From Schistosoma haematobium (lineage: Eukaryota; Platyhelminthes; Trematoda; Strigeidida; Schistosomatidae): a stretch of DNA of 64,000 nucleotides. The position numbers were made by a program, and so were the translations under genes. The notes under the pieces are model-generated. The model was not told the DNA's origin. It did no database searches and saw only the letters and a program-made list of their open reading frames with translations. Below are positions 9,993-20,195 of the stretch, piece by piece (the first letter of the stretch is position 1; each line of letters begins with the position of its first letter). The stretch covers positions 2,920,152 through 2,984,151 of the forward strand of contig NC_067197.1 of the NCBI RefSeq assembly GCF_000699445.3, given 5' to 3'.

Positions 9993-11924
9993 CTATATCA
10001 ACTTCCGCACACTTTTGGGAACGAAAGGTCGCGGCATTGCCTTGGTCGTGTCACAGTAGATTAGAATACCATCGACAGGTGATGGGAACAGTTTTAAATT
10101 AAGACTTGAATTGTTTGTTTTAAGCAGGTTTTGTAATTCTAGGTCCTGCTCTTGTTCGTGGCTTAACGTCTCGAAGTTTACTGTAGACTGCTGTAGCACG
10201 TTCATTTGTAGTCTGGATAAAGCATCTGCCGCCTGATTGTCCTGACCTTTGACATGTCGGATATCGCTTGTGGACTGTGATATATAGTCAAGGTGTCGGA
10301 CTTCTCGAGGTGAGTATTTATCAGCTCTCGCTTTTAGTGCATTCGTTAGTGGTTTGTGATCCGTAAAGACTATAAATTCCCTACCTTCTAACATGTGTCG
10401 GAAGTGTTTAATGGTCAGGTAGATTGCAAGAAGTTCTCGCCCGAAGGTAGAATACCTTGTTTCGGCTGGAGCGAGTCTTTTCGAGAAGAAAGCAATTGGT
10501 TTCCAGGCGTTTTTAACCAGTTGGTTAAGGGTACCGCCTACTGCTTTATCTGGTGCATCCACCATCAAAGCCAGTGGGGAAAGAGAATTCGGATACATTA
10601 ACGTAGTTGCTTGAGCTAATTTATCTTTAAGCTGTTTAATAGCTTCGACGGCGTCGGAAGACAGTTTGAATTCTTTTGGTTTTCCTTTAAGTGAATCTGT
10701 CAAAGGTTGCATTAATTGTGCACAACCTGGTATGAATCTGCGATAAAAGTTAATTAGGCCTAGAAAACGTCTTAGTTGTGTTAGAGAACTAGGTACGGGG
10801 TATTGCTTGATGGTGTCTACTTCTTTTTTGATCGGTTTAATCCCTTCTGGGCTTATTGTGTGACCGAGAAATTCTAAAGTTTGAACACCGAAAACACACT
10901 TACTTTGATGTATGTTTATTCCATGTTCATCCAGTCTTTTCAACACTGCTTGTACATGCTGTTCGTGTGATTGCAAATCGGGGCTGGCAATTAAGAAGTC
11001 GTCTATATACCCCTGCGCAAATGGCATATATCGAAGTAGGTTATCTATGAATCTTTGAAATGTCTGTGCCGCATTTCTCAGGCCGAATGGCATGCGTACA
11101 AACTCGAATAAGCCAAAGGGTGTAGTAATAGCTGTCTTGGGAATATCTTCATCAGCCACTGGGATATTGTGATATGCCCTGACTAAATCAATTTTAGTGA
11201 ATATTTTCATACCCTGTAAACCGTTGGTGAAATCTTGGATATGAGGTATTGGGTACCTATCTGGTACGGTTTGACGGTTTAGGGCTCTGTAATCCCCGCA
11301 CGGTCGCCAGTCACCTTCATTCTTCTTTGGGACCATATGCAAAGGGGATGCCCATTGACTATCAGAGGGACGGATAATACCCAATTGTAGCATATAATCA
11401 AACTCGGCCCTAGCGATTTTGAGCTTATCTGGTGCTAGTCTCCTGGGTTTTGCAAACACCGGTGCACCTTCGGTTTTGATTGTGTGACTCACTTTTAGTT
11501 TGTCTTTAGAAGGCTGTGGGTTTGGTTTAGTTAAGTTTGAAAATTCCGCGAGTATATCTTGGAATTTCGCTGTTGTTACTGGAGGAGTTTGAATCAAGTT
11601 AAGAGAGCTGATGTGACTTTCTTTGCCTTTTGTGTAATACGAAGTTTCTTTCAGTGTTAATCGCCGTTTCTTGGTGTCAACTAGAAATTCGTATCTCTCT
11701 AGAAAGTCCATCCCCAGTATTGCCAGATCTAAGTCGGCTACCGTGAAAACCCAAGGGAATTGCCTCCTGAACCCCAAATCTAGGGCTAAAGTTTTCTGCC
11801 CAAATGTCGCGATTTTAGTTTTATTTGCAGCTTGAAGTGTAATTGGGGACGTTTCTCGACTAATCTCAGTTTTATTTTGAGGGATGATGCTAAGAGCACC
11901 GCCAGTATCCACCAAGAAATTCAA
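9993..11924 (-). pseudogene. Gypsy-B pol: protease, reverse transcriptase, RNase H
   Basis: Domains in order: aspartic protease with [10 protein letters not shown] near the start; reverse transcriptase with [28 protein letters not shown] and the catalytic YIDDF; then RNase H with LMVDAP, FTDHKPL and DNQAADALS. An in-frame TGA lies a few codons before the protease motif and a TAG ends the segment at 9993-9995, so it is a decayed polyprotein with otherwise intact blocks. The same stops occur in the copies at 14565-16939 (TAG) and 17275-18921 (TGA), which shows these are DNA duplicates of an already dead element. Confidence 0.87.
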
Positions 11925-12001
11925 GCCAGAGTTTCAGTCTCTAACATAAAACAAGCGACTGTTTAGGCGCCCCTCCTCAGTCGTCGCGACCTGGGGAGGG
12001 G

Positions 12002-12872
12002 TTACTCGTTTCCCGCTGACTTAGAATTATGCTTAGGCCAGGCGCATGGTTGCATGCACTTGGTTGAGTTGACACCAAACTTCCAGTGGTACCAACAAAA
12101 CTGCCCAGATTGTCTGGACATTTGTGACCTGTTTTGTGACTTGGATCGTGGTCGTTGTGGTGACCTGCTCCTGTTTCTATGACCCATTTGCATTCTGGTG
12201 ACAGCCTCAGTGAGACTCTTAACACTCGCAATGAGTCCTTCTATTACGGGGTCTTTTGCTGATTCTACTTTTTGTGTGTTTTATTGTGCCTGATCCAGTT
12301 GGAGGACCTCTTTCCATTATTCTGTCGGCTATGCGCGCTAAATGAGATAATGTGGTTTCAGGATCCTGTGCATCCAAACAGTGTTGGACGTAGCATGGGA
12401 GAGCTTGTATCCATCCTTGTTTTAGGACTGCTTCACCCACTGTGTTATCACCCACTAAGACTTGGAGGTGACGTAAAAACTGTGACGGCGACCGATCACC
12501 TAGTGTTTCACCTTGAAAAAGTCTTTGGATTCTTTGACTATCTGATAATGATAAACGGTTCATTATCTCTCGTCTTAAGATGGTGTATGGTTGTGGTGAT
12601 GGTGGACTTAAAATCAAGTCACGGACTTCTTTGGCGACTGAAGGAGGAAGGATAGAACACAAGTCTCTATAGCGAATCCCTTCAGATTTGATATTGTGTC
12701 TCGTGAAATAATGCTCTAGTTGAGCAAACCACAACTCAGGATCACTACGATCAAATTCTGGAAGTCGGGATTTCGTAGTCATAACAGTGTCTATCTGCGC
12801 TGGTGACAAATCCTCCAGATTATGGGTTTCTATTGAGTCTGACATGAGGTATGTGACAAATATAGCAATCAA
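12002..12872 (-). pseudogene. Gypsy-B gag with one frameshift
   Basis: The main gag frame runs from ATG 12845 (12872 is an alternative) to 12219 and has the PEFDRSDPELWFAQLE motif of Gypsy capsid proteins. Near 12265-12280, around an A-run on the minus strand, the homologous reading shifts to another frame, which continues through an Arg/Ser-rich part to a zinc knuckle (CWYHWKFG...CMQPC, about 12100-12050). Gypsy-A gag has the same type of knuckle. Gag forms the particle and binds RNA. The shift could be a programmed site but is more simply a decay mutation, as pol also has stops. Confidence 0.75.
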
Positions 12873-13042
12873 GTTAGCACAAAAAGTGGTTACTATAACA
12901 CGAATAACTTAAGATAATACGGAATAAACTAGTTATATACTCAACTAAGTTTATGGATAATCAGGTCTACTTTTACGATTAAGTAAAAAAAATGTTAATA
13001 ACAGAAATGAGGTTAAATTTGTGTTCAAAAAGGGCTCACCAA
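12873..13042 (-). other. Gypsy-B leader and primer binding site
   Basis: Untranslated stretch between the 5' LTR and gag. On the minus strand the first bases after the LTR are TTGGTGAGCCC (13042 down to 13032), the same first eight as in Gypsy-A, and are taken as the tRNA primer site. Confidence 0.6.
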
Positions 13043-13309
13043 TTTCGTGCCTTAAGATAACCCTCGTGCTATTGATAGAAGAAACCAGAGAAGTAGTGAA
13101 TAGGTCTTTATTTCGATCTTCGCGCAGTCACAGTGGAGCGTGGGATTATCTGTTCAGACAAACAAAGGCTCTCAACATTCAATATAAGATAACAGGGAAT
13201 ATAACGCTTATACAAAACAAGGAAGTGAATGAATACTTGAACAATACTGTTTTGGCATATGCTTGGTTGTTTGGGGTCAACTCTTAACCAACCAACCTAA
13301 GGTGTTACA
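13043..13309 (-). repeat. Gypsy-B 5' LTR (copy B)
   Basis: 267 bp, same length as copies A and C. Differs from copy A at only a few bases, fitting the two LTRs of one insertion. The right flank is GGGCATACAACC, not the TGTT target found beside copies A and C, so the original right junction has been lost. Confidence 0.82.
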
Positions 13310-13316
13310 AGGGCAT

Positions 13317-14564
13317 ACAACCACCTCTCTCCATTGTTCCATTCGAGCAGTGGGGTTAGGCAGGGTTGCCCAATCTCACCATTCCTCTTCAACTTTGCTA
13401 TCGATGACATTCTGGAAACAGCTCTGATGAATGTAAGTAATGGTGGTGTGGATCTGTTGCCTGGAGAAAAACTTCTCGACCTTCAGTATGCGGACGATAT
13501 TTTCTTACTGTGCGATAATGCTCAAGCCATGCAATCCGCACTTAATCAGTTGGCAATCAGTGTTCGTAGGTATGGTATGTGCTTTGCACCTTCGAAGTGC
13601 AAAGTACTCCTACAAGACTGGCAGGATTCCAATCCTGTACTCACTCTGGATGGTGAGCAGATAGAAGTAGTCGAGAAGTTCGTGTATCTGGGTAGCTGCA
13701 TAAGTGCTGGTGGGGGTGTGAGTGATGAGATCAATGCACGTATAGTGAAAGCCAGAGCGGCTTATGCAAATCTAGGCCATCTATGGCGCCTTCGTGATGT
13801 TAGTCTGGCTGTAAAAGGCCGGATCTACAACGCGTCGGTGAGAGCAGTTTTGCTCTATGCTTGTGAAACCTGGTCTCTCCGAGTTGAGGACGTTAGACGA
13901 CTCTCTGTGTTCGATCATCGCTGTCTCCGAAGGATTGCTGACATTCAGTGGCAACACCATGTCAGTAATGCAGAGGTTCGGCATCGTGTGTTCGGGCACA
14001 GAGATGATAATTCAATTGGTGTCAACATATTGAAACATCGACTTCGGTGGCTTGGACATGTTCTCCGAATGTCGTTCCAGAGAATTCCACGTCGTGCATT
14101 ATTTGCCGACTCTGGGACTGGTTGGAAGAAGCGGAGAGGTGGTCAGTGCATGACATGGTGTCGTGTTATGAAAGAATAGTGTACAGGACTGGCTTCTGTC
14201 GGTCCTTCACGACTCCCTGGTTGAGGTCTGAGAGATGGTGCTACACAGTGGCTAGAGACGTTATAAGATATGGCTCAGAATAGAAGCCAGTGGCGATCCT
14301 GCTGTAACCTTCTTTTACTTTCTTCATAAAAAGTGGTTCTGTCTCCCTTACCTGAAAGATTTCTTCCGATTGTACCTTTGCGTTCCCTGATTACATGCAC
14401 ATTACCTTACACCAATCTCTTCGTTATTGTTCTCTTTTTTTTGTTGCGCTCCTTAGCTTTTTTTTCTTTCTTTCTATTCCTCTCGAATTTTCATTGTTTT
14501 GTGTGGCGCATATATATTGGCGCTCTCTTGTACCAATATTCATGTGTCCAAATAAATAAATAAA
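13317..14564 (+). mobile_element. RTE-2: 5'-truncated RTE-like LINE fragment
   Basis: Starts inside the reverse transcriptase and runs to a tandem AATA tail (14550-14564). The last ~60 bases, from GTGTGGCGCATATA, are shared with the S1 retroposons elsewhere in the window. Its tail abuts the inverted Gypsy-B copy at 14565 without a gap. A second, antisense 3' fragment of the same family lies at 52302-53085. Confidence 0.75.
13334..14179 (+). pseudogene. RTE-2 reverse transcriptase, C-terminal fragment
   Basis: 281 codons. Begins at GVRQGCPISPFLFNF, has the catalytic YADDI about 40 residues later, then the thumb and connection region (VEKFVYLGSCIS; CETWSLRVEDVRRL; LRWLGHVLRM) typical of RTE-clade LINEs. 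Endonuclease and the first half of the RT are missing, and the frame ends early at 14179. Not functional by itself. Confidence 0.8.
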
Positions 14565-14596
14565 ATATCCAAGATTTCACCAACGGTTTACAGGGT

Positions 14597-15814
14597 ATGA
14601 AAATATTCACTAAAATTGATTTAGTCAGGGCATATCACAATATCCCAGTGGCTGATGAAGATATTCCCAAGACAGCTATTACTACACCCTTTGGCTTATT
14701 CGAGTTTGTACGCATGCCATTCGGCCTGAGAAATGCGGCACAGACATTTCAAAGATTCATAGATAACCTACTTCGATATATGCCATTTGCGCAGGGGTAT
14801 ATAGACGACTTCTTAATTGCCAGCCCCGATTTGCAATCACACGAACAGCATGTACAAGCAGTGTTGAAAAGACTGGATGAACATGGAATAAACATACATC
14901 AAAGTAAGTGTGTTTTCGGTGTTCAAACTTTAGAATTTCTCGGTCACACAATAAGCCCAGAAGGGATTAAACCGATCAAAAAAGAAGTAGACACCATCAA
15001 GCAATACCCCGTACCTAGTTCTCTAACACAACTAAGACGTTTTCTAGGCCTAATTAACTTTTATCGCAGATTCATACCAGGTTGTGCACAATTAATGCAA
15101 CCTTTGACAGATTCACTTAAAGGAAAACCAAAAGAATTCAAACTGTCTTCCGACGCCGTCGAAGCTATTAAACAGCTTAAAGATAAATTAGCTCAAGCAA
15201 CTACGTTAATGTATCCGAATTCTCTTTCCCCACTGGCTTTGATGGTGGATGCACCAGATAAAGCAGTAGGCGGTACCCTTAACCAACTGGTTAAAAACGC
15301 CTGGAAACCAATTGCTTTCTTCTCGAAAAGACTCGCTCCAGCCGAAACAAGGTATTCTACCTTCGGGCGAGAACTTCTTGCAATCTACCTGACCATTAAA
15401 CACTTCCGACACATGTTAGAAGGTAGGGAATTTATAGTCTTTACGGATCACAAACCACTAACGAATGCACTAAAAGCGAGAGCTGATAAATACTCACCTC
15501 GAGAAGTCCGACACCTTGACTATATATCACAGTCCACAAGCGATATCCGACATGTCAAAGGTCAGGACAATCAGGCGGCAGATGCTTTATCCAGACTACA
15601 AATGAACGTGCTACAGCAGTCTACAGTAAACTTCGAGACGTTAAGCCACGAACAAGAGCAGGACCTAGAATTACAAAACCTGCTTAAAACAAACAATTCA
15701 AGTCTTAATTTAAAACTGTTCCCATCACCTGTCGATGGTATTCTAATCTACTGTGACACGACCAAGGCAATGCCGCGACCTTTCGTTCCCAAAAGTGTGC
15801 GGAAGTTGATATAG
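14597..15814 (+). pseudogene. Gypsy-B RT-RNase H, inverted copy
   Basis: 405 codons identical to the matching part of the minus-strand pol at 9993-11210, starting within the RT ([15 protein letters not shown]) and including YIDDF and the RNase H motifs. Protease and the first RT blocks are absent because the copy starts at 14565. It ends at the same TAG as the other copy. Confidence 0.88.
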
Positions 15815-15829
15815 AATAACTTTCATTCT

Positions 15830-16939
15830 TTGTCTCATCCTGGCGCAAAAGCTTCAACTAAACTAATCAATGCCAGATATATATGGCCGAATTTACAGAA
15901 GGATGTACACAAATGGGTTAGAGAGTGTTCAGCATGTCAACAATCAAAGATTATTCGTCACACAAATTCACCCATAGGTGTTTTCTCGCAACCAGATGCA
16001 CGTTTTGCCTATGTGCATATCGACTTGGTAGGTCCTTTACCACGTTCAAACGGTTTTAATTATCTTTTTACATGCATAGATCGATTTACCAGATTCCCTA
16101 TAGCCATCCCGATAGCGGACATCACAGCGGAAACAGTAGCCAAAGTCTTCATGCAGAACTGGGTAACCATTTTTGGTACACCCATAACAATAACGACGGA
16201 TAGAGGAGCGCAATTCGAATCCGAACTATTTAATAACTTGGCTAAACTTCTAGGCTCCAATAGGATACGCTGCACTGCATATCATCCTCAGGCTAATGGG
16301 ATGGTAGAACGTTTTCACCGTCAGCTAAAAACCGCCCTTATATCTCACTCAAACCCCAATCAGTGGACAGAATTCCTACCGTTAGTTATGTTGGGAATAC
16401 GAACATCTGTCAAAACTGACGCACAGTGTTCAGCTGCGGAACTGGTTTTCGGAACAACTCTGAGACTACCAGGTGAATTTATTAACCCTAATACTAACAG
16501 TCAAAAACTTAATTTAGAAAATTATGTAGATCAACTACGGGACCATATGTCTAAACTTAAGCCGATTAATACTCGTGAACAATCGCGCCCCGTATATATA
16601 CCTAAAGACCTAAGCAATTGCACGCACGTCTGGATAAGATGTGACAAAATAAAAGCACCACTCAGTCCTCCATTTGAAGGTCCTTTCAAAGTCGTCTCAG
16701 GAAAATCTAAATATTTCGTGATAGAAAAACATGGGAACATCGACACAGTAAGTATTGATAGGCTAAAGCCGGCTTATCTAGATCATGAACCACCATACGT
16801 GTTGTTAGATCGTTTAACTGACAAATCCATTACGGAATCGAAATGTAAAGATAATAAATCTTTACAAATGACTAAAACGGTTCGCTGGGCACATCCAATT
16901 AGTCAGTCAAGGATGTTGACAGTTTCGGTTGCAGGATAA
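15830..16939 (+). pseudogene. Gypsy-B integrase, inverted copy
   Basis: 369 codons matching the integrase at 8868-9977, with zinc-binding HHCC, two Asp (HIDLVGPL, TTDRG) and Glu (VERFHRQ). It is in the same frame as the RT-RNase H segment but separated from it by the shared TAG. Confidence 0.87.
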
Positions 16940-17274
16940 AATCTAACCACGCAGCTAATCACACCCTGCATCTACTTAAAAATAATTTTTTTATCATTCC
17001 GCCTCACCGACAACTCCCCAGACCTTTTACCTTTGATATATACGTGTTATGTTAAATATTTTTCTTAAAATACTGGGCACATAAGCTAGGTACTCCGAAA
17101 CGATGGCTGAGGATTTTAATCAAACTCATACAACTAACACTGGCAAATACAACGAATTCAAAAAGCAACCCAGGCGAGTTTTATAATTTCTTTTCTGGTT
17201 AATTAACTATGTTGGCTGTACTTCAGTCTTCAGTCAGTCTTCAGTAATAAGGATAGGAGGTCTGTCGACCTATA

Positions 17275-18921
17275 TTAATCCTTGCAGTTTGTAATACTGT
17301 GGATGTCCAATCTCGTTTTGAATATATTAACAGACGGTGCTGATATTACGTGTTCCGGTAGGGAATTCCAGTAATTCACTACTCGGTGCGAGAAACGGAA
17401 CTCCAGACGTAAACGGTTTGACCTCGGTTTTTGAACTTTCTTCGAATGTCCTCTCAAATGATCGGTTCTAGACGGAAGCAAAAGATAAGACATGTTAATA
17501 CCAAGGTCATCGTTCAGTATACGATAAGCCAATATTAGATCACCCCGTACTCTACGGTAAGATAACGGAAATAAGTTAAGGTGTCTCAGTCTGTCTTCAT
17601 AAGATAGGCCAGCTAGACCTTGTACCATCTTAGTAGCTCGTCGTTGGACTCTTTCTAGCATATCTGCTTCATATTTGAAACAAGGACTCGCTGCTTGAAT
17701 CCCGTATTCTAATTGTGCACAACCTGGTATGAATCTGCGATAAAAGTTAATTAGGCCTAGAAAACGTCTTAGTTGTGTTAGAGAACTAGGTGCGGGGTAT
17801 TGCTTGATGGTGTCTACTTCTTTTTTGATCGGTTTAATCCCTTCTGGGCTTATTGTGTGACCGAGAAATTCTAAAGTTTGAACACCGAAAACACACTTAC
17901 TTTGATGTATGTTTATTCCATGTTCATCCAGTCTTTTCAACACTGCTTGTACATGCTGTTCGTGTGATTGCAAATCGGGGCTGGCAATTAAGAAGTCGTC
18001 TATATACCCCTGCGCAAATGGCATATATCGAAGTAGGTTATCTATGAATCTTTGAAATGTCTGTGCCGCATTTCTCAGGCCGAATGGCATGCGTACAAAC
18101 TCGAATAAGCCAAAGGGTGTAGTAATAGCTGTCTTGGGAATATCTTCATCAGCCACTGGGATATTGTGATATGCCCTGACTAAATCAATTTTAGTGAATA
18201 TTTTCATACCCTGTAAACCGTTGGTGAAATCTTGGATATGAGGTATTGGGTACCTATCTGGTACGGTTTGACGGTTTAGGGCTCTGTAATCCCCGCACGG
18301 TCGCCAGTCACCTTCATTCTTCTTTGGGACCATATGCAAAGGGGATGCCCATTGACTATCAGAGGGACGGATAATACCCAATTGTAGCATATAATCAAAC
18401 TCGGCCCTAGCGATTTTGAGCTTATCTGGTGCTAGTCTCCTGGGTTTTGCAAACACCGGTGCACCTTCGGTTTTGATTGTGTGACTCACTTTTAGTTTGT
18501 CTTTAGAAGGCTGTGGGTTTGGTTTAGTTAAGTTTGAAAATTCCGCGAGTATATCTTGGAATTTCGCTGTTGTTACTGGAGGAGTTTGAATCAAGTTAAG
18601 AGAGCTGATGTGACTTTCTTTGCCTTTTGTGTAATACGAAGTTTCTTTCAGTGTTAATCGCCGTTTCTTGGTGTCAACTAGAAATTCGTATCTCTCTAGA
18701 AAGTCCATCCCCAGTATTGCCAGATCTAAGTCGGCTACCGTGAAAACCCAAGGGAATTGCCTCCTGAACCCCAAATCTAGGGCTAAAGTTTTCTGCCCAA
18801 ATGTCGCGATTTTAGTTTTATTTGCAGCTTGAAGTGTAATTGGGGACGTTTCTCGACTAATCTCAGTTTTATTTTGAGGGATGATGCTAAGAGCACCGCC
18901 AGTATCCACCAAGAAATTCAA
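17275..18921 (-). CDS. Chimeric ORF: Gypsy-B protease-RT fused in frame to CR1 C terminus
   Basis: 548 codons without a stop. The first ~410 residues are Gypsy-B protease ([10 protein letters not shown]), fingers and palm including YIDDF, and the thumb up to FIPGCAQL. At the 17710-17712 junction the frame passes straight into the CR1 ORF2 C terminus ([17 protein letters not shown]...) and ends at the CR1 stop. Gypsy RNase H and integrase are lost. The join is a 3-base TAA microhomology between a direct copy of Gypsy-B and an inverted copy of the CR1 end. The open frame starts at TTG, and the TGA upstream of the protease is retained, so translation is doubtful. Probably an accident of rearrangement. 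Confidence 0.75.
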   Translation of the reverse strand: MNFLVDTGGALSIIPQNKTEISRETSPITLQAANKTKIATFGQKTLALDLGFRRQFPWVFTVADLDLAILGMDFLERYEFLVDTKKRRLTLKETSYYTKGKESHISSLNLIQTPPVTTAKFQDILAEFSNLTKPNPQPSKDKLKVSHTIKTEGAPVFAKPRRLAPDKLKIARAEFDYMLQLGIIRPSDSQWASPLHMVPKKNEGDWRPCGDYRALNRQTVPDRYPIPHIQDFTNGLQGMKIFTKIDLVRAYHNIPVADEDIPKTAITTPFGLFEFVRMPFGLRNAAQTFQRFIDNLLRYMPFAQGYIDDFLIASPDLQSHEQHVQAVLKRLDEHGINIHQSKCVFGVQTLEFLGHTISPEGIKPIKKEVDTIKQYPAPSSLTQLRRFLGLINFYRRFIPGCAQLEYGIQAASPCFKYEADMLERVQRRATKMVQGLAGLSYEDRLRHLNLFPLSYRRVRGDLILAYRILNDDLGINMSYLLLPSRTDHLRGHSKKVQKPRSNRLRLEFRFSHRVVNYWNSLPEHVISAPSVNIFKTRLDIHSITNCKD

Positions 18922-19276
18922 GCCAGAGTTTCAGTCTCTAACATAAAACAAGCGACTGTTTAGGCGCCCCTCCTCAGTCGTCGCGACCTGGGGAGGGGTT
19001 ACTCGTTTCCCGCTGACTTAGAATTATGCTTAGGCCAGGCGCATGGTTGCATGCACTTGGTTGAGTTGACACCAAACTTCCAGTGGTACCAACAAAACTG
19101 CCCAGATTGTCTGGACATTTGTGACCTGTTTTGTGACTTGGATCGTGGTCGTTGTGGTGACCTGCTCCTGTTTCTATGACCCATTTGCATTCTGGTGACA
19201 GCCTCAGTGAGACTCTTAACACTCGCAATGAGTCCTTCTATTACGGGGTCTTTTGCTGATTCTACTTTTTGTGTGT
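17710..19276 (-). repeat. Direct copy of 10713-12279 (Gypsy-B RT-protease-gag part)
   Basis: 1567 bp matching 10713-12279, also 1567 bp, in the same orientation, with very few differences (one is GCG for GTA-type at about 17790, Ala for Val). It carries the same TGA before the protease and the same gag knuckle. It ends abruptly at 19276, where Gypsy-A gag sequence begins. Confidence 0.9.
18999..19276 (-). pseudogene. Gypsy-B gag 3' end (zinc knuckle), direct copy
   Basis: Repeats the Arg/Ser-rich region and CWYHWKFG...CMQPC zinc knuckle of 12002-12279. It is cut at 19276, where it joins 32 bases of Gypsy-A gag. Confidence 0.75.
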
Positions 19277-19308
19277 GAATTCAACAGGTACGTAACACCT
19301 AGTATGTT
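19277..19308 (+). repeat. 32-bp duplicate of Gypsy-A gag (same as 2203-2234)
   Basis: GAATTCAACAGG through TGTT occurs identically at 2203-2234, left of LTR copy A, and here, left of LTR copy C. A single LTR insertion cannot give two copies of its left flank, so this marks a rearrangement or assembly joint. Confidence 0.9.
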
Positions 19309-19575
19309 TTTCGTGCCTTAAAGTAACCCTCGTGCTATTGATAGAAGAAACCAGAGAAGTAGTGAATAGGTCTTTATTTCGATCTCAGCGCGGTAACAGT
19401 GGAGCGTGGGATTATCTGTTCAGACAAACAAAGGCTCTCAACATTCAATATAAGATAACAGGGAATATAACGCTTATACAAAACAAGGAAGTGAATGAAT
19501 ACTTGAACAGTACTGTTTTGGCATATACTTGGTTGTTTGGGGTCAACTCTTAACCAACCAACCTAAGCTGTTACA
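19309..19575 (-). repeat. Gypsy-B LTR copy C, solo-LTR-like
   Basis: 267 bp, flanked on both sides by Gypsy-A gag and by a perfect TGTT duplication (19305-19308 and 19576-19579), so locally it looks like a solo LTR from recombination. It differs from copies A and B at several private positions (for example CTCAGCGCGGTAAC), so it is not a simple recent duplicate of copy A, although it sits at the same target site. Confidence 0.85.
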
Positions 19576-20195
19576 TGTTCACTAATGATGTTTCTGAGCC
19601 TTAAGAAAAGCTGAAACGTTCTATTAATAAACGCGGAGACCTAACCGATAGACAAAGGTTAGACCTACTCCTCAATAACATCGACCTGCAACACGGTTCT
19701 GCGACGGACATGCTGCAACGAATCAGAGAGGTTATAGGTCAAAGAACTTTCGATGATGGCTCATTTAAACAACTTTTCTTGTCCAAACTTCCTCAACAGG
19801 TGCAAGTTGTGCTTGTCTCGTTCCCCAACAGCGCTTTAGACGAGCTAGCTGCATCTGCCAACCGCATTTTAGCAATCACAAAATCTAGTAACGAGGTTTT
19901 TTCAGTCAAAGAAAAGCCCCAAACGACTCGAAACGACATAACTGAGTTATGTCATACACTCACGCGTTATCCTTATTTTCGTAACGACGGTAAGCGATCA
20001 CACATCCCACGTAGAAGCACTTCACGTAAGCGATCTGTCTCTAGACCGCGAGAGACGGATAATCTCAACCGGTGCTGGTATCATAACCAGTATGGAAAGT
20101 CTTCTAGAAATTGCAGAAAACCCTGCAATTTTCCCAACACGAAACCGAGTAACTCGAAAAACAACTCGGGAAACTTCCAAGCCGGCACGCGTTAA
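19576..20195 (+). pseudogene. Gypsy-A gag, C-terminal part with zinc knuckle
   Basis: Continues the frame that began at 2020 once the insertion is removed. An in-frame TAA occurs about ten codons in. The rest is open through the capsid C terminus (RQRLDLLLNNIDL, LFLSKLPQQV), an Arg/Ser-rich linker and a knuckle (CWYHNQYGKSSRNCRKPC), ending at TAA 20193-20195. Pol starts in another frame overlapping this end, as in many Gypsy elements that use frameshifting. Confidence 0.8.

Larger units (their letters stand above)
2235..13309 (-). mobile_element. Gypsy-B: inner LTR retrotransposon (minus strand), interrupted
   Basis: Bounded by 267 bp LTR copies at 13043-13309 (5' LTR) and 2235-2501 (3' LTR). 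On the minus strand the 5' LTR is followed by TTGGTGAGCCC, a primer-site-like sequence, and the 3' LTR is preceded by a purine-rich tract at 2502-2513. Gag, protease, reverse transcriptase, RNase H and integrase lie in that order from 12845 to 8868. A CR1-like LINE sits in its 3' untranslated part. The left flank is Gypsy-A gag ending TGTT; the right flank at 13310 is not, so the right edge has been rearranged. The coding region carries one frameshift and two in-frame stops, so the copy is inactive. Confidence 0.8.
14565..17712. repeat. Inverted copy of 8093-11242 (right arm of a large inverted repeat)
   Basis: Reading this block gives the reverse complement of 8093-11242: Gypsy-B RT-RNase H-integrase, then the untranslated spacer, then the CR1 3' end. 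Lengths are 3148 and 3150 bp; a homopolymer run (7 versus 8 bases) accounts for part of the difference, and the encoded proteins look identical. The arms are separated by about 3.3 kb. The right end meets the direct copy at 17710-17712, where three bases, TAA, fit both sources. Confidence 0.9.

Noticed and set aside
13021..13287. Frames of 70-90 codons in the 267-bp repeats (2264, 13021, 19332) as a conserved protein
   Set aside because: The repeats are LTRs of Gypsy-B; the shared frame follows from shared DNA and lies on the strand opposite to the element.
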